Below the pieces are notes generated by a model that searched no databases, was not told the origin of the DNA, and saw only the letters and a program-made list of their open reading frames with translations. Of a stretch of DNA of 45,000 nt, positions 20,478-32,700 are shown in pieces (positions within the stretch are counted from its first letter, which is position 1; the number at the start of each line of letters is the position of its first letter). The position numbers and the translations under genes were made by a program. The stretch comes from Halisarca cf. caerulea (taxonomy: Eukaryota; Porifera; Demospongiae; Chondrillida; Halisarcidae): the NCBI GenBank assembly GCA_963170055.1, contig CAUJGJ010000378.1:232501-277500 (forward strand). The letters are read 5' to 3'.

Positions 20478-21243
20478 TAACTGTTGTAAATAAATTTAAA
20501 TTAAACACTCACAGAGATGCTGCCCTGTACACTCGAATCACTAGCCAATATCAGTAGGATATCATGCACAAAACTTGCCTCTAAAAGTACGAAAAGCAAA
20601 GAAAGAGAACTAAACAAATACATTCAAGTTCTAGTAGATTATATGTAACAACTGTAACACAAGGACACCCATTAACTGAAAAACTTTGACATCAGCTATT
20701 AACTTTTATCATAACTGGGCACCCTGGCCACTATTCCGACCTTGTCTTATGTAATGGGCTCATATACCACTCTGCCAAGATAATTATGGACAGGACTGCC
20801 GTGGTATCACTTGCAGTCCAAACATCTCATTGCTCTAACGACATGCTCCAGTATACCATCTAGGATGACCCAGTACATGTAACAGTATATTCAATGCATT
20901 TTATATCATTGCCAGCATTACCAGGACTTCAGGTTTAAAATTATATCCTTTATTAGGGTAGATTCTGTGTCCTAAGCCCTTACATTTGTTTGTATCTCTA
21001 CAGAATAATACTATGCTAGCAATACACATTAGATTATTGTAATGGATAGGCTCCCATGCGCGACGCCAACGGTCAGATCGGCTCTAAGTAAGTGCCAGCA
21101 GCTAATCTGCGCGCGACACAAGACAAAGAGAATCTACTAAGGCAATTGCACCTCATGTTCGAATTGAAGCAATAAAACCAGCACCAATTTGAAGACTAAT
21201 TAAAGGCTCAAATAATTCAGTACCGTACGTACGCGTAATGATA

Positions 21244-21465
21244 TAAGGTAAAGGGGGGTAATTTGGAACACGCTGGTAATTTGGAACAGCTAGGGCCTGT
21301 AACTTTTGCTGTGGTTAAGTTACTCAACCATCCTTGCTACTGCCAAACTCCCCCTTCATGGAGACAATACAGACGAGAAATAATGGATGTTACTTGTGGC
21401 TGACACTGCTTTTGGCCTGACTGTTCCGAATTACCCGCTGTTCCAAATTACCCCCCTTTACCTTA
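21244..21465. mobile_element. 222-bp MITE with near-perfect inverted ends and TA duplication
   Basis: About 45 bp at each end are inverted repeats ('taaggtaaaggggggtaatt' left; complement at right), with an internal tandem of 'ggtaatttggaaca'. TA flanks both sides (21242-21243 and 21466-21467). The equivalent site in block copy 3 (about 31650-31680, 'gcatacgtgtgtgg') lacks the element. Probably mobilised by a Tc1/mariner-type transposase. Confidence 0.9.
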
Positions 21466-21644
21466 TACGTGTGTGGTAAGAACAAACACTATATAAAATA
21501 CATACAAACTAATAAGCAAGTACCGCTGAGGTAAAGATGACAAAGGTTGACTTATACAACTAAACTCTGTCCGCGCTGGAATCTCCACCACATGTACGTA
21601 GCTCTCTGACACAAATTTAACCGGAGCGTCCACCAAATATGGAT

Positions 21645-22165
21645 CGGATTGGAAAAGAAAAGATGGCGGCAACCACGTGGTTTAGTTGAGGAATCGCGAA
21701 GAGTCTTTCAAGGCCAACTGAAGATACACATGCATACACAGTCTACACGAGGGAGGGAAAAAGGAGAGAGCTTCATAAGAAGAAGAGATGTGTACAGAGG
21801 AGTTGAAGATTCGAAAGGCGAAATGATTTATATGAAGATTGAATAAGAAGCCACTCCTGCCGGGTGCTCTCAGCGTTTACCACCGCACGGGTTGCGGCAA
21901 TGCAAAGGAGAGAAACGGTGGGGGTATCTCTTTTCTTTCCTGGCCTTGCCAGACCCTGAGGAACTGGAGAACCAGCGGGTCCTGCACCCGTATTCCAGTT
22001 AACTTGGTTTTAGTCTGTGTCCGAGGTCTTCAAACCTCGTTGTATGACTTCATTGTTGTTGCCACATGCAGGCATTATGATTTAATCTCTGTAATTTAGT
22101 TCTTTGGCAATAATAATGACATTTCTCCCCCTTTGGGCTTTAGGCTCGATCCGTGGGATGAACCA
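21645..22165. mobile_element. 0.5-kb insertion specific to block copy 2
   Basis: The paralogous blocks pass almost directly from 'ccaaatacgg' to 'tatcgcataccgacgcaac' (about 31845-31905). Copy 2 has about 520 bp between these points. The insert includes 'cgaggtcttcaaacctcg', a perfect 8-bp stem, and GC-richer sequence. It may be a 5'-truncated retrotransposon tail; no reverse transcriptase is visible. Confidence 0.55.
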
Positions 22166-22606
22166 GGATATCGCATACCAACGCAATAACAACGCGTGTA
22201 ACTGGAGTATTATCGCCGTGGAGCTGGTTATAATCACAAACGCGTTTTAACTGAACATACACTAGTTTTACTTGCCTCTTGATACATGCAGTGCATGACG
22301 TGAACAACCGAGAATTCGAAATTAAACAGAATAAGCTTATAATATTAATGCCAACAACAAAATCATTGGATATCATCGCATAATACGATGGTACAAAGAA
22401 AAAATGAATTGCTTAGTCTAGATATTGCCAACTCAATGCTAAAATTAGTATTTTTGATTCATGCAAGATTTGCTACGCAACCCCATAATCCACAGTCTTT
22501 CTCTCATGTGTGGTCAGCACCTGCTGAAAAGAAAGATGGGAATTTAATTCATGCAGCAAATTCATCACATGTATTGACTGACATACACTCGCACATGCAT
22601 GTGGAC

Positions 22607-22608
22607 AT

Positions 22609-22688
<80 letters not shown>

Positions 22689-22691
22689 CAA
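22607..22691. repeat. CA microsatellite, block copy 2
   Basis: Uninterrupted (CA)n of about 80 bp, at the position of the arrays at 297-669 and 32279-32695. Confidence 0.95.
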
Positions 22692-23037
22692 TAGTCTAAA
22701 CTATGTAGTCCCATTTCCATTATCAAACATTCTGAGGGTTAAACCATAGGCCTAGGTGCACAAAGATGACCATAGGACTAGATGACCATTAGACTAGATG
22801 AGCACAGGGCTACACAAAAGTGAGGCTAGAGGGGTAGAAGGCTTGACGGAGTTCATTAGACTGAGTGCACATTGTGCAACTACTCCTACATCCCACAGCA
22901 CATACTTTATGTGTACATGTGGCATTTAGGAATTTGTAGAACATGGTCACTAATGCATGTGGGTTTAGTATTATACGAAACAGGGGTGTGGTTGTCAGAT
23001 TATACACAAGAAGGAAATAAGTAAAATTATGTTAACA

Positions 23038-23068
23038 ATTGAAAATAGAGTCTCCAAAAAGTAGTACC
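23038..23068 (+). repeat. Left arm of a perfect 31-bp inverted repeat flanking minisatellite 2
   Basis: The arm contains 'agagtctccaaaaagtagta'. Its exact reverse complement lies at 23831-23861, on the other side of the 29-bp minisatellite. The left arm resembles the native flank in copy 3 ('actagtacctcacc' near 33220). Confidence 0.95.
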
Positions 23069-23089
23069 TCACCTAGTACAAATGTGTGG

Positions 23090-23775
23090 CTGGTTCATAG
23101 TGGATCACAAGTGTGTGGTCGGGTCCTACTGGATCACAAGTGTGTGGTCGGGTCCTACTGGATCACAAGTGTGTAGTCAGGTCCTACTGGATCACAAGTG
23201 TGTGGTCGAGTCCTACTGGATCACAAGTGTGTGGTCGGGTCCTACTGGATCACAAGTGTGTAGTCGGGTCCTACTGGATCACAAGTGTGTGGTCGGGTCC
23301 TACTGGATCACAAGTGTGTGGTCGGGTCTTACTGGATCACAAGTGTGTGGTCGGATCCTACTGGACCACAAGTGTGTGGTTGGGTCCTACTGGATCACAA
23401 GTGTGTGGTCGGGTCCTACTGGATCACAAGTGAGTGGTCGGGTCCTACTGGATCACAAGTGTGCGGTCGACTCCTACTGGATCACAAGTGTGTGGTCGGG
23501 TCCTACTGGATCACAAGTGTTTGGTCGTGTCCTACTGGATCACAAGTGTGTGGTCGAGTCCTACTGGATCACAAGTGTGTGGTCGGGTCCTACTGGATCA
23601 CAAGTGTGTGGTCGGGTCCTACTGGATCACAAGTGAGTGGTCGGGTTTTACTGGATCACAAGTGTGTGGTCGGGTCCTACTGGATCACAAGTGTGTGGTC
23701 GGGTCCTACTGGATCACAAGTGTGTGGTCGGGTCCTACTGGATCACAAGTGTGTGGTCGGGTCTAACTGGATTCC
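23090..23775 (+). repeat. 29-bp minisatellite, array 2
   Basis: About 23 copies of the same 29-bp unit as arrays 1 and 3. On the minus strand it begins about 30 bp after the predicted stop codon of gene B, with the first unit starting in 'aatccagttagacccgacc'. It would lie in, or just past, the 3' untranslated region. Open frames through it are repeat artefacts. Confidence 0.95.
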
Positions 23776-23800
23776 TTCAATTCTCTCCAACTTTAGACTG

Positions 23801-24263
23801 TCAATAACAATCATCTGCATGTTATGAACAGGTACTACTTTTTGGAGACTCTATTTTCAATCAAGGAATGAATGAAAGTGTTCTTATAACACCCCATTTA
23901 ATGAAAGGTTGCTTCTTACCAGAAAATTTCCCCTGAAAAAGTTCTTCTCTGATATCTTCCACAAAAAGTGGAAATTCTGTCCATCTAAGAGCTTCAAACA
24001 CTGTCTCCCAAGTACGTGGGAGGTCTCCAGTACCATCTTCACCACACAGCCATCGACGGGTCATCTCCTTGAAGCAGTCATCTACAATTGCAAGACATTG
24101 CTTGTAAACCACATCTGTGATTCTAGTCTCCACATGTAAGTGGACAGCAAACTCCTTCCATCTGGAGTGCATCTTCCTCCCAACAAGACGCCAGAGATTG
24201 GCTTCAGTGAGAGTCGGGTCACACTGGAATTCTGCAAATAAATTGGCAAACGACTACTCATAT

Positions 24264-24333
<70 letters not shown>

Positions 24334-27300
24334 TCTCATGTATACTGGTCTCTATAATAGGAGTTACTGTATCTCACTTGGAAATCGTGTACTGGCTTTA
24401 GGATAGGGTTTCAGCTTTGGCTTTCCTAGTCTGTGAGAAAAATCTCCACCTAAAAGGACCAGACAGCAACACAATTTTGTGAACACCATAACATGACATC
24501 ATGGTCTGTTACTTTACAATCCACACACATCACAACATGTACGATATACACACGAGTGAGGTATTGTACCTTCAATATGATGCGAGGCACCAAGAAAGGT
24601 TGACGTGGAAATATGTGTAGGGCCCTATAGTGAGAAGGAGGAGAGGGGTTGGGGCATAAGAGAAAGAGTGATTCAATTCGATCTCTCTCACACACACAGT
24701 ACAACAGACAATTTCAAACGTTGAGTGATAATCAATACAGCAATGCATGTAAAACTTTACAAGTAATTTGATTTTGTTGTTCTTCAAAAATGCAATGTAG
24801 AAAGGTCCTTACCGGGACTGGACAGATCTCCTCTATCTTCTTCCTGATGTCATCCATGGTCTTCTTGGTCTCAAAGCGCCCAATGCCATCAAGTAAGGTC
24901 TTCCAGGTCACATTGCGGCCATGTTCCAACCAGTACTTTAACATGGAGTAGTAGGCTTCGTTAACAGATTGTGACTCATTACTGTCAATTTGAAGCGAGT
25001 TCAATGTGTGTTCATCTAAATTAAGAAGACGACCTACACGCTTCCATTTCTTCTTCTTCTTAATGATATCAGAAAGCTCCTCCAATTGAGTAATTTCTGG
25101 TTTCTGACAAAGAATCTGATCATCCCTCACAAGCCGATGACCTGACATTGCCAATATAGCAGATACAAGATCTCCCCGGAATTCACCTCCTCGTAAACTT
25201 TTCAATGACATAAGACACTCAATGCTTTTCTGTTGTACTTTCTTAGGAAGGTCAGCCCACAGTCCTGGTCTACCACCTGCTATTTCAATCATACCAGCAA
25301 TGTCATGGAGCTCAAACCGATGAGCTACGTCAAGTGGGCTCAGTCCATTAGGAAAGAGCTCATGAATGGTGTGCTTTGTCCGAGGATGTGATATAAGCCT
25401 CGCTGCATACTTCCTCTGAGCTCCGTCCAACCAATCTCCAAATTTTGGGATAAGCATTGACAAATGCAAAGGATTGAGTGCCTCATGATGATCACATGTG
25501 AAAAGGTCATCCAATGAACTGTCAATACTACCTTTGTACACATTATGAGACAGAAACTGGATCAATTTGGGCATTCTCTGCTTATCCAAAGGATAGCTGG
25601 ATTGCAGCATGGCATCAAGAATGTCAACATTTCCACTAACAGCAGCCAAACATAACATTCTATTGATATCGATGAGATTGTTATTACTGAGAGTAGAAAT
25701 AATGTCAATGTAGCAATCACTCCGAAAATTTATGCCGTAAACACAACAACAGTAAGCTCTTATCAACTGAAAATCCCTTTTGTAAATAAAGATACTATCA
25801 TATAAATTGATCCCAAACGCATCAGGAAGATTTTTTCCTCCGACTATCTGTAATTCATACACCGAATCGGGACGACCAGCTTTTATTGCACTGTGAATTG
25901 GAGTTGATCCCAAATTGTCTGCTATGTTGACATCCAATCCTCGCTGTGAGAACAAATCTATGAGATCTGTATGACCTTTTATGGCTGCAAAATGGAGTAC
26001 AGTTTTACCAATAGAGGTTTTCAGATCAAGTGGGCAACCTTTCTGCAATAACAATTCAACAATTCTTGTGTATCCATATTCAGCGGCAACATGCAAAGGA
26101 TTTACGCCTCGGGTATCTGTAAGATCAAGTGGACAGCCCTCATTCAACAACAGGGAGACTATATCCTTGCTACCTTCTGCTACAGCCTGATGTAGAGGGG
26201 TTCCTTGTTCACCAGCTACCACAGTCATTGAATCCTTTCCACCTAGTTTCAGCAATGTCACTATTGCTTCCTTTGGGCCGCCATCTATAGCCGCTCGATG
26301 TAATGCTGTCAATCCCCTTTCATCTACGATATTGACATCATACCTAGCAAGTTCTTCCATGGCTGCATGCCTCTCATTTGCCAAAGCTCTTGTAAATGGT
26401 GTTGACCTTGTGTTGTCAAAGCTATAAACATCACCACCCACCTCTATGAGCAATTTGATAGCCTCAACATGTCCATTAGCAGCTGCTCGGTGGAGTGGAG
26501 TTCGCCTTTCCTGTGTACTGTCCCTCGTATTGACATCAGCTCCTCTCTCAAGTAAGAGCTTCATGATCTCAATCTGACCAAATGTTGACGCCCAATTCAG
26601 TAGGGAACGTTGCTCATATGTTGAATGCACTGATCCTCCAGAGTTGAGAAATCCTTTTACAGTGTAAATATCATTGTTTATGATGGATATAACAACCCTC
26701 TTCAACAGAACGTCACCCTTCTCAATGCCTTTAGGTTTACGGTCCACAATAAAAACATGCTCATACTCTATGGGCTCTCTTGCCTGTTCCAAGAAATGTT
26801 TTACCTTAACATGACCAAGTGATGAAGCACAGATCAAAGGGGTCCACCCATTGTAGTCAATAGGATCAATGCGACACCCTGCATTCACAAGATATTGCAC
26901 TACCTTTAGTTGCCCGTCCCTGGCCGCGCAATGCAGGAGGGTACTATACCATCTTTATCTGTAAGATTAACAGAAACGCCTTGTTCTATGTACGACTTCA
27001 TCCTAGCAGTGTCCCCAGAATGAGCAGCTTCAAATACATCATACACTTTGGTGGCATTAATGGCCTTGAAGATCACAGTGCTTTCTAGGGGCAACTTATC
27101 TCTCTTCCTGTCAACCGACATGCATGAATGTAGTTGGTCCTTCATCTTTTGACTAGCAGTATCTCCAGGCTGAGCAACATGTATATCCTCTCCTACACTA
27201 CTGGCACTAACATATCTCACAATGTGAGCCTTATTCTTCACTGGAACCAGACAACATCCTCTGTCCATTAGCAGTCTTATCACCTCCACCTGACCATGTG

Positions 27301-27922
27301 CTATAGCATGATGCACAGGAGACCAGCCATCTTCATCAGTCAGGTCAACTGGGACACCTACATCTAGAAATGCCTTCACTGAAACAGTGTGGCCCAACTG
27401 TGCTGCTTCAAATATGTCACCCTCTGCAGCGATCTCATTACCATCTAAAGAGAGGATTCCTTCCTTCACTGGAACCATACGACATCCTTTGTCCATTAGC
27501 AGTCTTATCACCTCCACCTGACCATGTGCTATAGCACGATGTACAGGAGACCAGCCGTCTTCATCAGTCAGGTCAACTGGGACACCCAGATCTAGAAACC
27601 CCTTTACTGTGGCAATGTTCCCAGATCGAGCAGCATCAAAGATATCACCTCCTGAATCACCATCCTTTAGAATTTCCCCATTTGCTGACAGACTTGTATT
27701 CTTCACTGGATCGATACGACATCCTCTATCCATTAGCAGTCTTATCACCTCCACCTGACCATGTGCTATAGCATGATGTACAGGAGACCAGCCATCTTCA
27801 TCAGTCAGGTCAACTGGGACACCTAGATCTAGACACTCCGTCACTGCAGCAGTATCTCCTGATTGAACAGCTTTTAAAATTGTTAAAACTTCCCCTTCCT
27901 GTCCTAATAGTCGGCTGTTCAT
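23801..27922 (-). CDS. Gene B: ankyrin-repeat protein with two death domains (one frameshift)
   Basis: Exons on the minus strand: 27922-24813, 24624-24570 (55 nt), 24449-24378 (72 nt), 24231-23920 (312 nt) and 23814-23801 (14 nt, ending DDCY-stop). All have GT-AG borders and agree in phase with gene A. The first exon encodes three near-identical ankyrin modules (DLTDEDGWSPVHHAIAHGQV with VPVK linkers), then about a dozen ankyrin repeats and a first death domain (WKRVGRLLNLDEHTLNSL...YYSMLKYWLEHG). The 312-nt exon encodes a second death domain. At about 26945-26950 two extra bases ('ta' in 'ggtatagtaccc') shift the frame compared with gene A, so as read the product would stop after about 340 residues. 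That is a pseudogenising change, or an assembly or allele error. ATG 27922 is the first in frame. Likely a cytosolic signalling adaptor, by family. Confidence 0.85.
23831..23861 (-). repeat. Right arm of the perfect 31-bp inverted repeat
   Basis: Exact reverse complement of 23038-23068. Copies 1 and 3 have nothing like it here. It falls inside the last intron predicted for gene B, replacing the 'gtaaacccacacc' seen in gene A. Confidence 0.95.
23920..24231 (-). CDS. Gene B, second death-domain exon
   Basis: After acceptor 'tttgcag' the exon reads KFQCDPTLTEANLWRLVGRK, MHSRWKEFAVHLHVET, then YKQCLAIVDDCFKEMTRRWL and DLPRTWETVFEALRWTEF. The spacing of conserved tryptophans and leucines and the RTWETVFEAL helix fit a death-fold six-helix domain. 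The donor is 'ctg|gtaag' at 23919. The length of 312 nt equals gene A's exon. Confidence 0.85.
24266..24332. repeat. CA microsatellite in a gene B intron
   Basis: (CA)n in the intron between the 72-nt and 312-nt exons. Gene A has a CA array at the same place (34260-34329). Confidence 0.95.
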
Positions 27923-27959
27923 TTCATACGAATATTCTTTCTTCTCAATCACAGGCTCT

Positions 27960-28065
27960 TACTACACTCTGACTGAATTTTTTCCTACAATCATACAGTG
28001 GATATTAAAAACAGAATTACATTCAATCTCAAATTATCCCATGCATGGCAAGTTTAAAATTACAT
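27960..28065 (-). promoter_or_regulatory. Upstream leader of gene B
   Basis: Minus strand 'gagtgtagtaagagcct..gagaagaaag' is shared with gene A upstream of its ATG (about 38030-38085), so leader and probably promoter were duplicated along with the gene. No specific promoter motif is recognised. Confidence 0.4.
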
Positions 28066-28067
28066 AG

Positions 28068-28271
28068 AACTGTATGTACATTCATTTTTGTGGTTCTTGG
28101 CGTTCGCAATATGCACATATAAGTATTTGCGGATGACCATGTTTTGCTATTACACACGAGTATAATCTAAATTTCCGCAGGTGTAATGTTTTGCAGATGA
28201 CTAGCTGGAAATCTATAAATACTGCAAAAGTTTATAGTTATGCAAAAATGAAAGTGTATATGTTTGCAGTA
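28068..28271. mobile_element. Possible ~200-bp MITE
   Basis: 'actgtatgtacattcatttt' at about 28069 pairs imperfectly with the complement of sequence ending 'gtgtatatgtttgcagt' at about 28271. Internal direct repeats of 'atgttttgc' are present. Non-coding. Confidence 0.5.
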
Positions 28272-28439
28272 TTATTATTTTCCATTATACACTGAACATG
28301 CACTGTGGCCAGTTCAATGCATTTGATGGTCAAATTTCAAGGACCATATGATGGATATTTTAATCAGGAAGGTGAATACACATACACGTCCAAGAAGACA
28401 GGTTTATACTCTGCTTTTGTAAGCAGCAAATGTATAAGA

Positions 28440-29060
28440 ACAAACTGCCAACACATGCAGGGCATTAACCGATTATACTCCTGGACCACCTTTATTACGT
28501 CACGCAAGCGCTTCATGTCCGAATTAATATTCACTAAAACAGGTGTAAAAAGCCTCCCCACATGTGAAGGGAGAATAACGGCAGAATAAAAGCTCGAAAT
28601 ACACAACAATAGTGTCCTCTCTGGTAAAGCAGTGGTATGCACAACAAAGCAACTGTTACAGCATATAACTAAGAAGCTGAAGCTACAAGAACGTTTAGTG
28701 CGAGTGCCAAATATGCTTCAAAGGCTTTTCATTAGTTTTTGATCGATTCTTGTCCTTTTGTGCGATTGTCCCATATCATTTAGTAAAGCACTGTTCAGGC
28801 TATGTTCGATGCAAGTTAGAAGGCAATAGGGCCTTCTACAGCAGAATGAGAACTAATCTTACAATTGCCATTTTTCTTATGCCATATATGGCATAATAGG
28901 CCATAATGTGCATTATGCCATATGGCGTAATTGGCGTATTATGAAGTACGGTAGTACTCCATATGTAGGATTGACACCAATAAACATGGCCGCCATACAT
29001 TAGGCTAAAGCACATTTTTGTCGAAAATAAATGCTTTGTGGAACGAAAAGCCTCAAGCGA
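28440..29060 (+). mobile_element. Dispersed repeat family X, copy 1
   Basis: Shares 'agctgaagctacaagaacg', 'aggctatgttcgatgcaag' and 'gccttctacagcagaatgag' with 29255-30000 (same orientation) and with 34350-34850 (opposite orientation, in a gene A intron). Includes a palindromic patch 'atgccatatatggcataa' near 28880. No clear coding frame. Superfamily unknown. Confidence 0.75.
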
Positions 29061-29249
29061 TCTATAAAACGTCCTTTTGTAGGCTTTAGATCTTCTACGA
29101 TGGTTAATGGCCTCCTTACTGTAATGTGAAAACTAGAATTCGCTTCTTGTTGAAGAGGCATGAGCTGAGAAACGGGCAACTTTTCGTCATATTATTATTA
29201 TAATTATTATTCTTGCTTTTAAACTAAACGGGCTAGTGATCGCTGTACA

Positions 29250-30010
29250 GTGGCAGTGGTATGCACCAAAAAGCTATCATAAACTAAGAAGCTGAAGCTA
29301 CAAGAACGTTTAGTGTATGCAAGTGCCAAATATGCTTCAAAGACTTTTAATTAGTTTTTAATCGATTTTCGTCTTGTGTGCAATTGTCCTATATATCATT
29401 TAGTAAAGCTCTGTTCAGGCTATGTTCGATGCAAGTTAGAACCACCCCTATGCAGAAACCATGAGATGGCTCAGATGCCGGCTGTGTTTTGGCCTACTCA
29501 AAGCAGCAATTGTAGCCATCCGAGGCTCAAGATCATCTGCCCGTAGCAACTACATGTGCACACCTGATTCCATTGCATTAATTGTCAGTTGCAGAGGGCA
29601 ATGTATCATACTAACTCATACATGAAAGGACACATGAACTTTGCATATATTTGTTTTTTTGTTTTATTGTTATATTATATTGATGATTTTAATTACTATT
29701 GCAGGCAATAGGGCCTTCTACAGCAGAATGAGAAATAATTTTACGATTGCCATTCTTTTTTATGCCATATATGGCATAATAGGCCATAATGTGCATTATG
29801 CCATATGGCTTAATTGGCATATTATGGAGTACGGTAGTGATCCATATGTAGGATTGACACCAAAAAAAACATGGCCGTCATACATTAGGCTAAAGCACAT
29901 TTTTGCCAAAAATGAACGCTTTGTGGAACAAAAAGCCTCAAGCGATCTATATAGCTCAATTAAAAGTTCTCATATTTCTAGAACATACTCTGCACAAAAT
30001 CTGCCTTGAA
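29250..30010 (+). mobile_element. Dispersed repeat family X, copy 2, interrupted
   Basis: Homologous to copy 1 but split. Copy 1 reads 'caagttagaaggcaataggg' without a break, whereas here about 260 bp (29442-29702) lie between 'gttagaa' and 'ggcaatag'. The insert ends in 'ttactattgcag', which resembles a splice acceptor. An open frame at 29641-30009 runs through this repeat and shows no known domain. Confidence 0.7.
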
Positions 30011-30113
30011 AAACCACTCGCTAAGTAAAAGAAGACAAAATGATAAAAACGTGTGTGAAGGACATCAGCAATTCTATAATGCTGATAACTGAATCACAAC
30101 CTTGATCGGGTAG

Positions 30114-30516
30114 TAGGGATGGGCAATAATTATTGTTTTTAATCAGCCATGATTATCGTCCAAATAAATTCATGATTAATTAACCGTACAGCACTGGTAT
30201 CCTGAAATATTATGTGAATATTTCAAATTCAACAAACCTCTTGAAATTCAGGTACACCTAACCAAACATTATGTTGATACTTGAACTAGAAAGAACCAAT
30301 AAAAGGATGTACATTGCGTTATATACTATAAAAGTATATTAACTGGACATATAGTGAATTTCTGATATAGAGAGGAGTGTTTCACTACAATGAATTTCCA
30401 CTGTATGTACTCCAATGATTATCCCGAAAATCACGACATGATGATAATCACAATGTCGTAATCACTGACTATTCAATTATCATTGGAAAAAATATCGCAA
30501 TTATTGCCCAATCCTA
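30114..30516. mobile_element. 403-bp hAT-like MITE
   Basis: The ends are inverted repeats starting TAGGGATGGGCAATAATTAT and ending with its imperfect complement. Flanking 8-bp duplications are 'tcgggtag' (30106-30113) and 'tcaggcag' (30517-30524), 6 of 8 identical. TAG-type ends and an 8-bp duplication fit the hAT superfamily. The paralogous site near 19085 ('aacagcatcac') lacks the element. Confidence 0.8.
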
Positions 30517-32278
30517 TCAGGCAGCATCATGTATATTTTAAGACTTGTCGAGTGAACGAAAGAACAAGTGAACTAAAAAACTGAACAGATAGATGATGAC
30601 AGTCCTATAGCATTGAGTATTTCTCAAGATAGCTCAATTGAGTACATTTATTCTCACTTAATTGAAATAGACTGCAACTATGCATGGTGACATGTTTTAA
30701 GAAATCCCTGTCTTTACCTCTTACATGCTCACAATGTCATACTAACTTATCAGCATCAGATGATCAATCCTGTAGTTGCAGTACACTCCAGAATAGACCA
30801 ATGTAGATACAATGCACTGAGCTCTCCTTGATCAATTAACACTGAAAGGTCACAGTTGTGAATAATCTCCGATAGGTTTCCGGCTGCATGATAGTAAAAA
30901 CTCTAGTAACAGCTAGACTAGTAAGACTTAGTATACAGTAATGTATACTCTCTACAATGATTTAGACACAAAACAAGTAAATTGATATAGAATTAAAAAC
31001 TTATGAGGATGCTGCCCTGGACACTTAAATCGGTGTTCACGTGAAAGCTAAACACACACAAATCCGAAGAAAGGAATTAAATAGATGCAATGAAGTTCTA
31101 ATTAAAACAACATCAAGGCCAACCATTGAGACTTCTGAATCAACAACTCGAGATCCTATCACATGAAACTGGGCACGGGCCATTCTAGCCTTATCTTATG
31201 TGATGGATTTATAGCAGATCTGCCAAACGAATCCTAGACAGGGCTGCCTGCATGCTAAACATCTGGTTACTATAATGACATACTCCAGTACAACTGGGGG
31301 AACACCATACAAAAGTCACAGTATTCAGCAATTTCAAATTTAGTACCAGCGTTACCAGGACTTCAGGAAACGAGTTTCCTTCCTTCTTTAGGAGTATCCC
31401 AAGGCATCGTGCTTCCCAGGCCCTTATACATTTATTCGACGTATTATATCTCTATAATCAACGATTAGATCATAGTCGACCGGCTTTTCGTGCATACATA
31501 CGTGCCAGGCATGCAGCTATGTTGCGTGCGTTACATGCAGGACAGGGAATCTACTTGAATTAAGGCCATTGCACCTCACGTCTGAGATCGACCATGAATA
31601 CAAAGACGTGCATTCAAAGCAGTTGTAAAGGCTAGCTCAGACACGTATAATACGCCCCGCATACGTGTGTGGTACTTGAAGAACAAACAAACGATATATT
31701 AATAAGAAACTGTAATTTAGGATATAAACTCTAGCTTAGCTTAATAGTTAGTACGTACCGCTGGGGAAAAGATCGCAAAGGTTGGCTTATACAGCTTCTG
31801 TCCGCCGGAATCTCCACCAGCTCTCTGACACAAAACCGTTCACCAAATACGGAGTAATTGCAGAATTGGTATCGCATACCGACGCAACGATAACGCGTGC
31901 ATACTTGTATTGTCGCTGATCACAAACGCAAGTTCTATAAGAATTGAATATGTACTAATTTTGCTTGCGTCTTACAGTGCACAACTGGGAATTCTAAATA
32001 AAACAAAATGATTTTACAATTAATGTTATTCAAGAACAAAATCATTGAAATTTCTGTTATAAAAAAGCCTCGGAAACAGCTGTTCACAACTCAACTTTTT
32101 CAAGAAAAATACTAATAGAATTTTTGATTCATATACAAATTACTACACAAACCCCATAATAATGAATGCATAGTCTTTCCCTCATACTTGGTCAGCACCT
32201 GTTGGAATGAAAGATGCAAAGTTGATCCATGCAGAATATTTATTAAATGCATTGACTTACACTCGCACACGCATGCGC

Positions 32279-32700
<422 letters not shown>

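Larger units (their letters stand above)
19070..23830. repeat. Segmental duplicate block, copy 2 (3' flank of gene B)
   Basis: Matches 30.5-33.86 kb in order and orientation. An example is 'agatgatcaatcctgtagtt' at about 20045 and about 30757. With gene B it forms a unit of about 9 kb. Differences from copy 3 are mostly insertions: MITEs at 20241 and 21244 and a 0.5-kb insert at about 21645. No gene is recognised between 19.1 and 22.6 kb. Confidence 0.85.

Noticed and set aside
21463..21672. A minus-strand exon (SESYVHVVEIPARTEFSCISQ) conserved in three block copies.
   Set aside because: Similarity is explained by recent duplication; copy 1 has an in-frame stop and no domain is recognisable.
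29641..30009. A 122-residue open frame with a hydrophobic start.
   Set aside because: It runs across the insert and body of repeat family X; copy 1 of the same repeat does not preserve the frame.
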